Source: Cylindrotheca closterium (taxonomy: Eukaryota > Bacillariophyta > Bacillariophyceae > Bacillariales > Bacillariaceae). From it: a stretch of DNA of 64,000 nt. A model generated the notes under the pieces. It was not told the DNA's origin. It saw nothing but the letters and a program-made list of their open reading frames with translations, and made no database searches. This document shows positions 38,425-48,449 of the stretch, piece by piece. Within the stretch, counting starts at the first letter, position 1. Each line of letters starts with the position of its first letter. The position numbers and the translations under genes are program-made. Where the stretch lies: the NCBI GenBank assembly GCA_933822405.4, contig CAKOGP040002424.1, positions 503,559 to 567,558 of the forward strand, written 5' to 3'.

Positions 38425-41400
38425 ATGGACATGGCTTTGGTTGCCAAAGAGTCGGAACCAATGGCTATCCTGGAGGAACACAACGCTGAATTCAAAGCTA
38501 CCAACAGCAGTACAAACAGCCCAACTTTTGATGAGAACGTAGCAAAAGAACCAACCATGACGGAAGCGCCCATCACTACAACGTCCGCCAAAGCGCCAAC
38601 ACTCGACGCGGCGACGGTCTCTACCTATGAGTCCACGGTATCGTCCAGCACTACTTCTACTATGTTGTCCTTGCCGCCTCAACCAGTCACTCCGGATGGA
38701 TCCAAGAGTTATTATCATCGAGCTAGTACTTTGGAGGAGAAGGAAAACGATCCCAACTCCCTGCGAACTGTTTCGATGGACGAAGACGCACCCTATTACC
38801 CGGGAAAGTCCTTTATGAGATATCCCAATGCGGAAGACTTGTCTTCCTCGGATGATGACTCTTCTTATTTTGCCACACAGTTGCCAGCTCCCAACAGCCG
38901 TCGCGGCAGTTACATGAGCAGTGCTTCCAACAACAATAACAACTATGTGGCGAATAGTACCAACGATGAATCGAATGCGTCCCTCTCCTTTTCGGATGAT
39001 GAGAGCGAAGAGTTCTTTCCAAATCCCCATTTGGTACCAAGAAACAGTTACAATGATGATGAGGATCCAATCACCAAGATTCATTCGTTGAGTAGCCTAG
39101 TCAGTTCGACCAGTAGCAGTGACAACCACGCATCAAGAGCCGAAAGTACTTCGCCCCTTCCAAGACTTTTGGATGGACGGCATGCACCCATTATGGGACA
39201 ATATTTCTATCCCAGTCCAACGCCGACCATGGCGTCCAACTCATCTCCTCCGATGATTATGCAGCAGGGATATCTTCCATCGGGAGGATCCATGATCCAT
39301 CAGCCACAACCACAATTGGCACAACCGGGGTATGGGTCGACCCTATTGGCATCCCAATATGCTGGGAATGGACAACAACATCACCAAGAACCACCATTGA
39401 CTACCACTACCTATGGAACCAACCAACGCACTACACCAAAGGATTCTTCTTTCTCGTCGGCAGGAGGTGGACGATCCATGGGACGTGGTAGTGGTGCACG
39501 AGCAAATGCACCGGCACCATCACAAGGTACTGGACCAACTGCCGGTGGTGGTGGTGGTGCGGATACCAAGAGTGACTTGAAGAAGAAATCTGCCACGGGT
39601 GGATCTGGTGATGCTCCTTCTCCCAGCGACGATGACGGCGACAAGACCTTGAAGGTGTATTGGCAGCGATGGATCATGCTAATGTACATGTCCATTTTGA
39701 ATTTACTTTCAGATTGGACTTGTTATTCCGTCGCGCCCATTGCACTCTTGACGGAAAAGGCGTTTGGAGACATTGACCCAGAGCGATTGGTGGTGGTCTT
39801 TTTGGGAGCCAATGCCGCTGCGTCGGCGTGTGAACCCATTATTCTTGCGCGATTGGGATTGCGAAAGACAGTCTTGTTTGGGTCCTTGCTACTCATGATT
39901 GGAAGTTTGGTCAAGAGTGGAGGTATTCCTCCAATTATTCCTTCGGATTTGAGAGTTGGACAAGAAGAGTGGAGATTGTATTTGGGATTCTTTCTCGTGG
40001 GTCTATCACAACCATTGTATCAATGTACTCCCGCACTGTTGTCGGCCTCATGGTTTCCGGAAGAGGAACGTACCATGGCCACTGGTGTCGCTTTGAATGC
40101 GAACCAGCTTGGAATTGGATTTGCCTTTGTGTTTGGAACTCTGTTGGTGTCTGAAGCCGAGGACATTCCCAACTATTTTGGGTTGCTGACTTTGCTTTCA
40201 ACCATTGTCTTTTTGGGAACCTTGATTCAATTTGATGATGCTCCTCCAACCCCTCCTTCGGCGTCAGCTCGTGTCATGAGAGGCGATATGAATTTGCCCA
40301 AATTTGAAGACATTATGCAGTCGGTCCGAAACATTGGTACACCTGATGTCGCGGGAGGCGACAATCCCCCTGTTTCCGCGCCCAGTCCTGCCATGGATGC
40401 GTTTGATGCTGGTAATCGGAAGACTAGTGGAAGCACAAGAAGAAGAGGCAACGCACAACGATCTGTCAACAGTCTTTCTTCAGCTCCATCCCCAGCATTG
40501 GAGGGATCCACTGCCAAGGCCAAGGCCCAAATTGAAAGACTGAAGTATGAGGCTTCCGTCTTTGGCGCTATAGCACCTTCTCCCGCCATGGATGCGTCTG
40601 GTAACGATCGACCCAACCCAGAAGAGTCGTCTTCTCTCTATACTGATGCCAATCAAGATCAACGCCCGCAACAAGGCTTGAATGCGCCCCCTCCACAATT
40701 TGGGGAGAATGCATCACAGGGGTATCCTCCGCAAGGAATGATGCCACCACCTGGAATCGCACCCTATGGAGGCTTTCCTCCTGGCTACCAGCAACCTTAC
40801 TGGGATCCTCGATATCAACAGCAAATGCAAATGGACCCTCAATACCAACAGCAAATGCAAATGGACCCTCAATACCAACAGCAAATGCAACAACAAATGC
40901 AACAGCAACAAGCTGCTTACCAGCAATTCTACTATTATCAACAGCAAATGCAGCAGCAGCAACAACAAATGCCGCCACAAATGCCTCAAGCTCCTCCTAT
41001 GCCGTTCTACTATCCCAACCCTTACTTGCAACCCCAATCATATCCCATGGCTGGTAATATGGACGAGGGTGCCGAGCCAGTCATTACCTTATCTCCACAC
41101 CATCTTGATATTGACATTCGAGATGATCAAGTAATCTTGTCCATTCGCGCTTGTTTGTCGAGACCTGGTTTCATCCATGCTCTTGTTGCATTCACAGTCT
41201 CGGGCATTGTGATCAACACCCTATCCACCTACATGGACTATTTGGTCCGACTGAATGGTGCACCGAGATACTACACTGGAGTGATTGGAGGAACCTTCCA
41301 GCTTATGATTATGATTTCCAGTTTGATTATTGGAAAGCAAACTGATAAGACTCGCGCCTATTACTCCGTTACCATTGGTATGTTGGTTCTTGGTGCCTTT

Positions 41401-41895
41401 GGACTTGCCGAGTGCGGCGTTAGTCTGGATGAAAACAAAGGACGTGACTTGAGATGGGCTCTTGTAATTGTTGCCGTGCTTGTTGGTCCACTTCAGCCAG
41501 TATCCACGGAACTTGGTGTCGATGTGGCATACCCGTTGAGTGAGAATACTGTTTTGGTTATCCAGCAGCTCTTTTCCAACCTGTTGAGCGCTCTCTTCAT
41601 TCCTCTTTTCAAGGCTTTGAAAGACGTTGGCAAAGGGGAGGACGACGAGAGACCAGAGTACACATTCTCCTTTTACCTTCTCATTGTTCTACACACTATT
41701 GCCACTGTCTTCTTTGCCACATTCAATGGAAAATATCTTCGATACGAACACGAGCTCGAGAAAAAGGATCAAGAAGAAGCAGCCAAGCAAAATAAGACCG
41801 GAACGACACAAGCAGCATTCCACCCTTTCTATAATGGAGCTGACGAAACCGACAGCTCTTTTGCATCAGAGCGTCAGCCTCTTGTAGGCGCCTAA
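38425..41895 (+). CDS. MFS transporter, FLVCR/SLC49-like, with long disordered N-terminus and Gln-rich central loop
   Basis: Single exon, 1156 aa. The first about 400 residues are low-complexity Ser/Thr/Asn-rich. Membrane segments begin at WQRWIMLMYMSILNLLSDW (about 409). The first six-helix half includes LGANAAASACEPIILARLGLR and SASWFPEEERTMATGVALNANQLG, which resembles the FLVCR signature W-F-x-x-x-E-x-x-x-A-x-x-x-x-x-x-[GN]-Q-L-G. A cytosolic insertion of about 280 residues (606-888) separates the halves. It contains repeated APSPAMDA motifs and a Gln-rich tract with three tandem copies of YQQQMQMDPQ-like units (DNA repeat about 40812-40890). The second half carries six more helices (VSGIVINTLSTYMDYLV onward) and ends QPLVGA. 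FLVCR proteins move heme, choline or ethanolamine; the cargo here is unknown. Confidence 0.8.
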   Translation: MDMALVAKESEPMAILEEHNAEFKATNSSTNSPTFDENVAKEPTMTEAPITTTSAKAPTLDAATVSTYESTVSSSTTSTMLSLPPQPVTPDGSKSYYHRASTLEEKENDPNSLRTVSMDEDAPYYPGKSFMRYPNAEDLSSSDDDSSYFATQLPAPNSRRGSYMSSASNNNNNYVANSTNDESNASLSFSDDESEEFFPNPHLVPRNSYNDDEDPITKIHSLSSLVSSTSSSDNHASRAESTSPLPRLLDGRHAPIMGQYFYPSPTPTMASNSSPPMIMQQGYLPSGGSMIHQPQPQLAQPGYGSTLLASQYAGNGQQHHQEPPLTTTTYGTNQRTTPKDSSFSSAGGGRSMGRGSGARANAPAPSQGTGPTAGGGGGADTKSDLKKKSATGGSGDAPSPSDDDGDKTLKVYWQRWIMLMYMSILNLLSDWTCYSVAPIALLTEKAFGDIDPERLVVVFLGANAAASACEPIILARLGLRKTVLFGSLLLMIGSLVKSGGIPPIIPSDLRVGQEEWRLYLGFFLVGLSQPLYQCTPALLSASWFPEEERTMATGVALNANQLGIGFAFVFGTLLVSEAEDIPNYFGLLTLLSTIVFLGTLIQFDDAPPTPPSASARVMRGDMNLPKFEDIMQSVRNIGTPDVAGGDNPPVSAPSPAMDAFDAGNRKTSGSTRRRGNAQRSVNSLSSAPSPALEGSTAKAKAQIERLKYEASVFGAIAPSPAMDASGNDRPNPEESSSLYTDANQDQRPQQGLNAPPPQFGENASQGYPPQGMMPPPGIAPYGGFPPGYQQPYWDPRYQQQMQMDPQYQQQMQMDPQYQQQMQQQMQQQQAAYQQFYYYQQQMQQQQQQMPPQMPQAPPMPFYYPNPYLQPQSYPMAGNMDEGAEPVITLSPHHLDIDIRDDQVILSIRACLSRPGFIHALVAFTVSGIVINTLSTYMDYLVRLNGAPRYYTGVIGGTFQLMIMISSLIIGKQTDKTRAYYSVTIGMLVLGAFGLAECGVSLDENKGRDLRWALVIVAVLVGPLQPVSTELGVDVAYPLSENTVLVIQQLFSNLLSALFIPLFKALKDVGKGEDDERPEYTFSFYLLIVLHTIATVFFATFNGKYLRYEHELEKKDQEEAAKQNKTGTTQAAFHPFYNGADETDSSFASERQPLVGA
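40810..40972. repeat. Gln/Met-coding tandem repeats
   Basis: Three copies of a 30-bp unit ([AG]ATATCAACAGCAAATGCAA-type, then ATGGACCCTCA) are followed by irregular CAA/CAG/ATG repeats. They encode the Gln-rich part of the cytosolic loop in the FLVCR-like transporter. Confidence 0.9.
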
Positions 41896-41988
41896 ACTTA
41901 CAAATGAAATGTCATTTGGACTTTAATGCGCTTATCCCGATAGATATAAATTGAAATAAAAATAGTTCGTTCATCTTGAAAATGCTTC

Positions 41989-44900
41989 TTATGACCGTAT
42001 AACTCGAACTGGTGGAAGTTCGACTTCTTCACCATTTTCCAGATCTTCGACTGCGACAGTGAAGTCCAAAAACCTGGCTGCTTCAACGGTAGTGGCTTTT
42101 GATTCATCGCCGCCGTCTCTGGAGTATTCTTTTTCAAACTCAGCGGCACTTTCAAGAGCCCCTTGTACGACATCCCATAGTTTCTTGTCCAGCAAATCGT
42201 CGTCATCTTCATTCAAAAAGTTCGCATAAATCATGAACTCACCGAATGTGACAGTCGAAATGTCCAGTTCATCAGGGTTGTCGGAAGCCTTCTTCTTGAG
42301 ACGCTTCAGGAATTGGCGAACAGTTATTCCTCCTCGTTCTGCTGTTTTCTTTCCTTCCTTCACGGTCAAACGATCCCACATAGTGTAGGTGCTGCCTCTC
42401 AATCCTGGTAGCTCTTCGGTAGGTAGAGGCGCTGTGAAAGCAAAGAAGGGCAGTGCTAGATTGATAAAGGCGTTGCGATATCGTTGCAATGGTAGCCCTT
42501 GGACCACCTTCACCATTTCGATGCAAGAAAGTGCCGAGACCAAGGCCGTTGTGGTTATCATCGCAGGGACAATCTTGCCAGCAATCCTTCTGGTTTCCAT
42601 CGCATCAGCTGGTGCAATTCCGTAGCACATGGCACGAAGATTACTTGCAGCAGTGATGAATGCGATGTGACCGTTTGAATCGTCGTCTTTCTCGAATTCA
42701 GCAACGTTTTGAGGCCTCTCGGACCAAACATTATCTCCCAACGATTCCAAGCGTCGTCGAATTTGCACTTGGGGTGACTCGGCTTCGCTTCTAGCATCTG
42801 GATCCCGCAAGCTATACTTCCTCAGAGCCTCGACAGCGTCCTCTTTTGTGATTAAGCAGTCTTTCACTGAAGCTGGATCTTCAACTAGGGCTTCCAAACG
42901 CAACCTCGCTGCATGATGAACGAAATCTGCGTAGTTTTCATTGACAAGAGATTGCTGGCTCTCCGATTCGTTTTCAGAAGAGAACCAAATCAACTTGGGC
43001 GTTTTCCTAGATCCCGACCAGAATGGTTCGCCATCTTCGTCCACACTGTCCTCTGGATGTTGAGCGAGAAGTTTCTTTGTTACATCGTAGAAGAGGTCGT
43101 TTGCGAGCTCTATTGCCCATACGATGCTTGCTTCCTTCAGCGACACATTGTCGTTACCATTTGGTTTAGCCAAGTCTTGGCGAAGTTCTTTTGCTGCATC
43201 AATCGCAGCGGCTTCCCCTAACTCACTTTCCAATCTTTCAGCGATTTCTTCCCATCCGAGTTCAGAATACAATGAAGCGTATTGATTTGCCTGCTTAGGA
43301 CGACGAACAAACAATCCGTCAAACAAATCTCTTCCCCATTGAATAGTATGAGATATTTGGTAAGGGAAGTTTTTCAGCGTGCAAACAGGAATTGCTGGCT
43401 CCGGTGGGTCAGCGGAGCTTCCATAGGATTCACTTTGATGTGGAACAACAACTTGAACATTGCCCTTTGAACCCAGTGTCCCGGCATCGACAAGTGGCTT
43501 CTCATTCGCAACGCACTGCCCATCCATGAACAATCGGGCTTCAACATTATCCAGTGCGTTCATAACAACACCGACCTTCTTTGACCAAAACTCGTCATCA
43601 AACGGAGTGCTCTCTTCGCCGTCGCCTACCTTGCTTGTGTGACATTCAATCTTGACGCCATCGTTCAGACGACGAACTGCCTCTTTCGCTGCTTGACTCT
43701 TGAATTTCCCAATGTCCATATCACGGAACAGCAGCTGCCTGCTTAAGTTTGACTTCTCGATGGTATCCATATCTGTAACAATGATTGAGCCCTTTGATCC
43801 CGTCCCCGCGTCCATCGCTGCAAGATTCTTCAGGATTTCGCAACCAATAGCACCTGCACCGACAACAAACAAATTTTGATTCTTTACAGCATCTCCAACT
43901 TTACTTCCCAAAATGTATTCCAGACCAGAACTGCATGTCTCTTCCATTTGTTTCTTCTTGGTTGGCGGTAGCACTTCATCGCAATCGTAAATCAGAAATT
44001 GGCGGATTGGGTTATAGAGACCACTAGCAGCCTTCAAGCATTCTTGCGCAGCGACAGCCCCAAAAATTGCTTGGATAGGGGTAAATTTTCCAGCACAAGT
44101 TCTCATAAATTGTTTGCAGTGACGTTTCCATTCCTTGACATCTTCTGACGAAGCAGTTGCTCCCTTCACAATGCCATAAAACTCGTTCCAATCCAGTTTG
44201 CGAGGCAATCGATCGTTTTCCTTTACAAAGGTGTTCAAGGCTTGGAAAGAGTTAAATATTCCCATCCTTCTACTCTCGTCAAAACTCTTGTCAAGGTCAC
44301 AAGGAGTGAAAAGGCTTCCAGATTGGTCGTTTATAGCTTCTTGAAGGGGAACAAAGGAGACTTCTTGCAATTGCTTTATCCGTGAGAAGCTTCTCCCCGC
44401 TTCGTTCAGTCTTACAACAATAGAATCAATTTCATCATCATCTACATCAAATTCAACGGAGACAAGCTCTGGATTATAAACTTGGACAACTTTGCAAGTA
44501 ACATCTAGAGCCTCGCCACCTTCAAGCAAAAAACTGACCACGTCTCCCCTCGATACATCGTGCCTTTCCCCACTGATACATCGTACTTTCATCTTCTTCT
44601 CTACTCCGTCGATTCTCTCCACGCGGTCAAGCGGTATTGACAGAGGAGTCTCTCCATCAATGTCGTGGATTTCAAAGCAATTTCCAAAATCGCAGAAGGT
44701 TCGACCATAGACGCCAGCAGTTTCAACAGCAACAAATGAAAATGAGCTCTTTCTTGCGACTTCATTCAGAGAGACCTGAGTAGAATATGGCCTATCCACG
44801 CAGAGCAAAATGTCACTGCGACCGCCACTTATTTCTTGTAGCTCACTCCGAGCAACTGACCCGACATGGAGTGATGGATTCAACCGGCGAAGAAACTCGA

Positions 44901-45405
44901 CAAATATTGAGTCTGATGATACAGATGATCCATGACCACTCAGGCCCAATTCTGCACGGGCACCAGAAATGTAGGTTCTTCCGAGGTCATCCATGTCGGT
45001 AGAATGATACGCTGCGTCCATAGTTTCGTCAGAAGTAACCAAGACAATCTTGCCAACACCTGATAGCGCCAAATTCTTCACGCATTCGTATAGCAATCCA
45101 GAGTCACTTGGCCCATCGACATATACAGTCGAAGACCGAACCATTCCATGAGCCCGTGCCCCAAGTGTGTACACTTGTCGACTATATCTTTCTTCATCAT
45201 TATCATCTTCGGCACCACCTCGAACAAGGAGTGACAATGGCTGCTGTAGGTTTCTAAAATTGGCTGTTGCATGGGAGCCCTTCAGCGCTTCAATACCCCA
45301 TCCTTCGGACGAGACAAACGATATCAGCCCGTTTAGGACGAAGAGTATCAGTATTGAATCATGGAGGTTCATTTCTTGGTTTGTGTCATCAAGATCAATC
45401 AACAT
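41989..45405 (-). CDS. Ubiquitin-activating enzyme E1 with N-terminal signal sequence (candidate SELMA/periplastidal E1)
   Basis: Single exon, 1138 aa. The two adenylation halves and catalytic domains of a UBA1-type E1 are present: RYSRQVYTLGARAHGMV at about 75, the active adenylation loop VVGAGAIGCEILKN, the DMDTIEKSNLSRQLLFR segment, and the catalytic Cys at about 675 in PVCTLKNFPYQISH. The C-terminal ubiquitin-fold region is present. Before the E1 proper lies an extra 75 residues including a signal-peptide-like stretch (ILILFVLNGLISFVSS), then a Ser/Asn/Gln-containing linker. The predicted cleavage is not followed by Phe, which in diatoms retains proteins in the periplastidal compartment rather than the stroma. 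A dedicated E1 is known there as part of the symbiont-derived ERAD-like import machinery. Met at 45372 is an alternative start that keeps the signal. Confidence 0.88.
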   Translation of the reverse strand: MLIDLDDTNQEMNLHDSILILFVLNGLISFVSSEGWGIEALKGSHATANFRNLQQPLSLLVRGGAEDDNDEERYSRQVYTLGARAHGMVRSSTVYVDGPSDSGLLYECVKNLALSGVGKIVLVTSDETMDAAYHSTDMDDLGRTYISGARAELGLSGHGSSVSSDSIFVEFLRRLNPSLHVGSVARSELQEISGGRSDILLCVDRPYSTQVSLNEVARKSSFSFVAVETAGVYGRTFCDFGNCFEIHDIDGETPLSIPLDRVERIDGVEKKMKVRCISGERHDVSRGDVVSFLLEGGEALDVTCKVVQVYNPELVSVEFDVDDDEIDSIVVRLNEAGRSFSRIKQLQEVSFVPLQEAINDQSGSLFTPCDLDKSFDESRRMGIFNSFQALNTFVKENDRLPRKLDWNEFYGIVKGATASSEDVKEWKRHCKQFMRTCAGKFTPIQAIFGAVAAQECLKAASGLYNPIRQFLIYDCDEVLPPTKKKQMEETCSSGLEYILGSKVGDAVKNQNLFVVGAGAIGCEILKNLAAMDAGTGSKGSIIVTDMDTIEKSNLSRQLLFRDMDIGKFKSQAAKEAVRRLNDGVKIECHTSKVGDGEESTPFDDEFWSKKVGVVMNALDNVEARLFMDGQCVANEKPLVDAGTLGSKGNVQVVVPHQSESYGSSADPPEPAIPVCTLKNFPYQISHTIQWGRDLFDGLFVRRPKQANQYASLYSELGWEEIAERLESELGEAAAIDAAKELRQDLAKPNGNDNVSLKEASIVWAIELANDLFYDVTKKLLAQHPEDSVDEDGEPFWSGSRKTPKLIWFSSENESESQQSLVNENYADFVHHAARLRLEALVEDPASVKDCLITKEDAVEALRKYSLRDPDARSEAESPQVQIRRRLESLGDNVWSERPQNVAEFEKDDDSNGHIAFITAASNLRAMCYGIAPADAMETRRIAGKIVPAMITTTALVSALSCIEMVKVVQGLPLQRYRNAFINLALPFFAFTAPLPTEELPGLRGSTYTMWDRLTVKEGKKTAERGGITVRQFLKRLKKKASDNPDELDISTVTFGEFMIYANFLNEDDDDLLDKKLWDVVQGALESAAEFEKEYSRDGGDESKATTVEAARFLDFTVAVEDLENGEEVELPPVRVIRS

Positions 45406-45643
45406 GTCAAGATTCGAAATGAATGATTAAGTTCCACGTGTCAAACGAGTCGAATCAATGGACTACACCCCGTATACTGTCCAGAGATTCGGAATTCTTT
45501 TTTCCTGTATGGATCTCAGACGCGCCAACTATGATGATCATTGTTGTATCCATTTACTTTACTCTATATTGTGTTGGTGCTGAGACGTGTGTTGATGCTG
45601 AGACGTGTCCCTTGTGCTCCGACAGCAAAGTCGCAATATCGAA

Positions 45644-46432
45644 ATGCCCACGATGAATGAAAGAGAAACAAAGCGGAGCAGTACAGCCAAATACAAGGAA
45701 TCAGAATGCATTTGTGAATCTCACTCAAAACCGACACAGCCCCCCATTGCCTCTGAGCTACCTCCGGAGCTTGTCAGAGAAATTGGAAGGTTCTTGGAAG
45801 CCCATGAAACCGCCCGTTTCTCTCAAACTTGCCGCTCCATATTCACAGATCTTTCCTTTGCAACACACTCTTCTCTGGCCACTGGCTACTTCGAAAACTC
45901 AATGATGCTCAGAGGAAACCAAGATGACAGAAACCGGCCTATATGCATAGGGGCAATTATTCCGCAGTATGACAACTCCTTTCATTCTTTCACATTGAAG
46001 TGTAAATGGAAAGATCAGGGACGCGGACGGCGAAAAGGACGACTTTTTGTTGTTGCCCATGACATCCCAGATGGCCTCGACGCCTTATCCGAAAATTTTG
46101 AGCAATCCCTCATGGGTCTTCCATTCAAAAAGAAGAAAGTGGTGCACCTTTCCGCGTTTGCCCATCACCGAACGTCGTCGTTACAAGTTTTAATTTGCCC
46201 ACAACCGAACAAGATATACCAGATATGGTGCAAGGTTGGACCTGGAACAAAGTTTTCTCTTAGTCTCAAGGACATAACACTTCAATTGGCGGCATTCGGA
46301 AATCGTGCACCAACTTGCGCCTTTTATCAGTTCCAACAAACGAGACAGCCCCCCTCCATTCAACAAGCCATCATGCCTCAAATGAACGATGATGGACGCT
46401 TCCCGACTTATTGGCACGCCGACATCATGTAG
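45644..46432 (+). CDS. F-box-like protein
   Basis: Single exon, 262 aa from the ATG at 45644. Residues about 38-68 (ELPPELVREIGRFLEAHETARFS-type, then TCRSIFTD) match an F-box: L-P-x-E-[LIV] start, hydrophobic spacing, and a central L-x-x-x-x-x-x-x-F-x-x-x-C. No C-terminal repeats such as LRR or WD40 are seen. The remainder has a basic RGRRKGRLF segment and a Gln-rich QFQQTRQPPSIQQ end. F-box proteins bring substrates to SCF ubiquitin ligases through Skp1, but some act outside SCF. It is divergent from the E1 gene with only 238 bp between starts. Confidence 0.65.
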   Translation: MPTMNERETKRSSTAKYKESECICESHSKPTQPPIASELPPELVREIGRFLEAHETARFSQTCRSIFTDLSFATHSSLATGYFENSMMLRGNQDDRNRPICIGAIIPQYDNSFHSFTLKCKWKDQGRGRRKGRLFVVAHDIPDGLDALSENFEQSLMGLPFKKKKVVHLSAFAHHRTSSLQVLICPQPNKIYQIWCKVGPGTKFSLSLKDITLQLAAFGNRAPTCAFYQFQQTRQPPSIQQAIMPQMNDDGRFPTYWHADIM

Positions 46433-46672
46433 AGGGACGTTTGCGCTGCATCGATCATCCTTTTCGATGCCAGCACCATTTTGCCGGCATCCCATCAAAA
46501 TCATACCATCACTGTCAATAAGCTGCACGTAGAGGCTATACACATACTCGTAGATAGCGTAGCCCGTACCCTACGTATAGCGTATAGTTTCATTTTTGCT
46601 TGCGTCGACCCCTTCGACTTCCATAATCCACACAAAACCGAAACCGCATAACACTATTATTTGAACAACATC

Positions 46673-48299
46673 ATGGTCCAGAACTCCTGTGCAGATGCTC
46701 TTGAAGGAGCAGAGGGAAAGTGGCCCCACGATTGGCAAAGTGACGCTGTGTACTTGAATAATGCTGGCGAAGCCGAATCATCAGAAGCTGTAAGCTGGAT
46801 CATGTAGGACTACTCGTTCATCCAAGATATCGTTGTTGTTGAAGATCCGTCTGACGTCTGACGGCATCTGATGGACAATTTCTTCTTTAGGTTCGCAATG
46901 TAGGAATAGCAGCCATACACCGGCCACCATGGGAGATTGATGTCGAGGGTGATCGAACGCGCATTAGAGAGCTATTCTCTAGCCTTATTGAAACAGCGCG
47001 TCCAAGCATTGCCATGGTTCCAAGCACAGCTTTTGCAATGACACTCGCAGCGAGAAACATTCAGGTGTGAACCTTATTCCGTTGTTCTCTACATTTGCTT
47101 CAAAAGTGTGTTGCTGACTTCTCGGTCTCATTCAGCGTGCAATCAAGGGGAAGAAGGGCGAAATCCTTGTGATCGAAGATCAAATGTGTTCAGCAATATA
47201 TCCATGGCAGGTGCTTTGTTCGGAATCTGAAGGTTCGATACAACTTGAGATTGTAAGCTATCCAAATAATTCAAGTGGAGGATGGACTGAAGAAATTATG
47301 AAGCGACTGAGCGATGAAGTTCTGGTTGTATGTCTCCCTCCGCTACATTGGTCAGATGGATCAATTGTAGATCTTGAGACGATCGGCTCAGTCTGCAGGG
47401 CAAAGGGCATATATTTCATAGTTGACGCAACGCAAGGTGAGATCCATCAATTTACAAGTTGTTTCAGTTATGTCAAGATCTCACACATGTTTCAGCTGTG
47501 GGGATTATGCCGTGTAGTGTGGCCAAGTGGAAACCACATCTGCTTGCGTGCAGCGTTCACAAGGTATGTATCAGAAATCAACGCGATAATGATTCTTGCA
47601 TTTTGCATTTTTTTGACGTCTTTCTAACATGTATTAATATTGAATGGAGTACTACAGTGGCTACGGGGACCACCAGGAATGAGTTTAGTATACGTATCAC
47701 CATCGCTTCATGATCAATGGACGCCACTGGATTTTCACGGTAGATCACGCGACTTTCCTACTGGATCTGCATGGGAAATCTCAAGGCACGAGGTAGGCAA
47801 TGAAATCGCATACACCGTTGTAGAAAACACTACTAACTTTTGGTCATTGTTAATGATGACGGTAATCGCCCATCGGGAATAGATGTCACCTGATGGATAC
47901 CCAGAGGAGTTCTACTCTGATGCAAGAAAGTTTGATTCTGGTGGCAAGACAAATCCAATCCTGATTCCAATGCTAAGGGCTGCCATGGAAGAAGTTGCTC
48001 TCATAGACGTCAATTGTGCTCAGCAACAGCTGAAAGTATTGATGGCTCCACTTCTGAAATGGGCAAAGGAACACGATTATTCTGTTTCTCCAGGACCACA
48101 TGCATCACACTTGATCGGGATACGTCCACCAAATCGATCGAATACAGCATTGATTAAGATGTGCGAAGATTTGAAAGCAAAAGGCTTCTACGTGGCTGTG
48201 AGGTGTGGAGGGTTTCGAATTTCACCATATCTATCCACTACGCCACGAGATATTCAACGACTACTTGAAGCTCTGGAAGAGGTTACAAATCGCTACTAA
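46673..48299 (+). CDS. Class V aminotransferase / cysteine-desulfurase-like PLP enzyme, six exons
   Basis: Six exons: 46673-46789, 46891-47064, 47136-47436, 47478-47563, 47658-47792 and 47883-48299, giving 409 aa. All introns are GT-AG. Recognisable class V features are VYLNNAGEAESS (family start), AFAMTLAARNI, FIVDATQDLTHV (PLP-binding Asp and Gln) and CSVHKWLRGPPG, where the Lys is the Schiff-base residue. The C-terminus (VAVRCGGFRISPYLSTTPRDIQRLLEAL) has the usual R-x-S-x-x-x-x-N/T-T pattern. The IscS-type active loop with its Cys is not seen, so a desulfurase role is not supported; a kynureninase- or isopenicillin-epimerase-like role is possible. The third intron is only 41 bp. Five introns in 1.6 kb is far above its neighbours. 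No targeting signal is visible. Confidence 0.82.
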
Positions 48300-48449
48300 T
48301 TCATTTCGTACTCGCACGGAGCAATACACTACATGCGACGAGAAGATTTGGATTCACTTCGGTGTAATGATGACTCTGTGCTCCTTTCGAGTTGGCGGTT
48401 GCCTCCCTCCGTGGCTGACACAGTTCGTGCTTTTGGGGATACACCTGCC

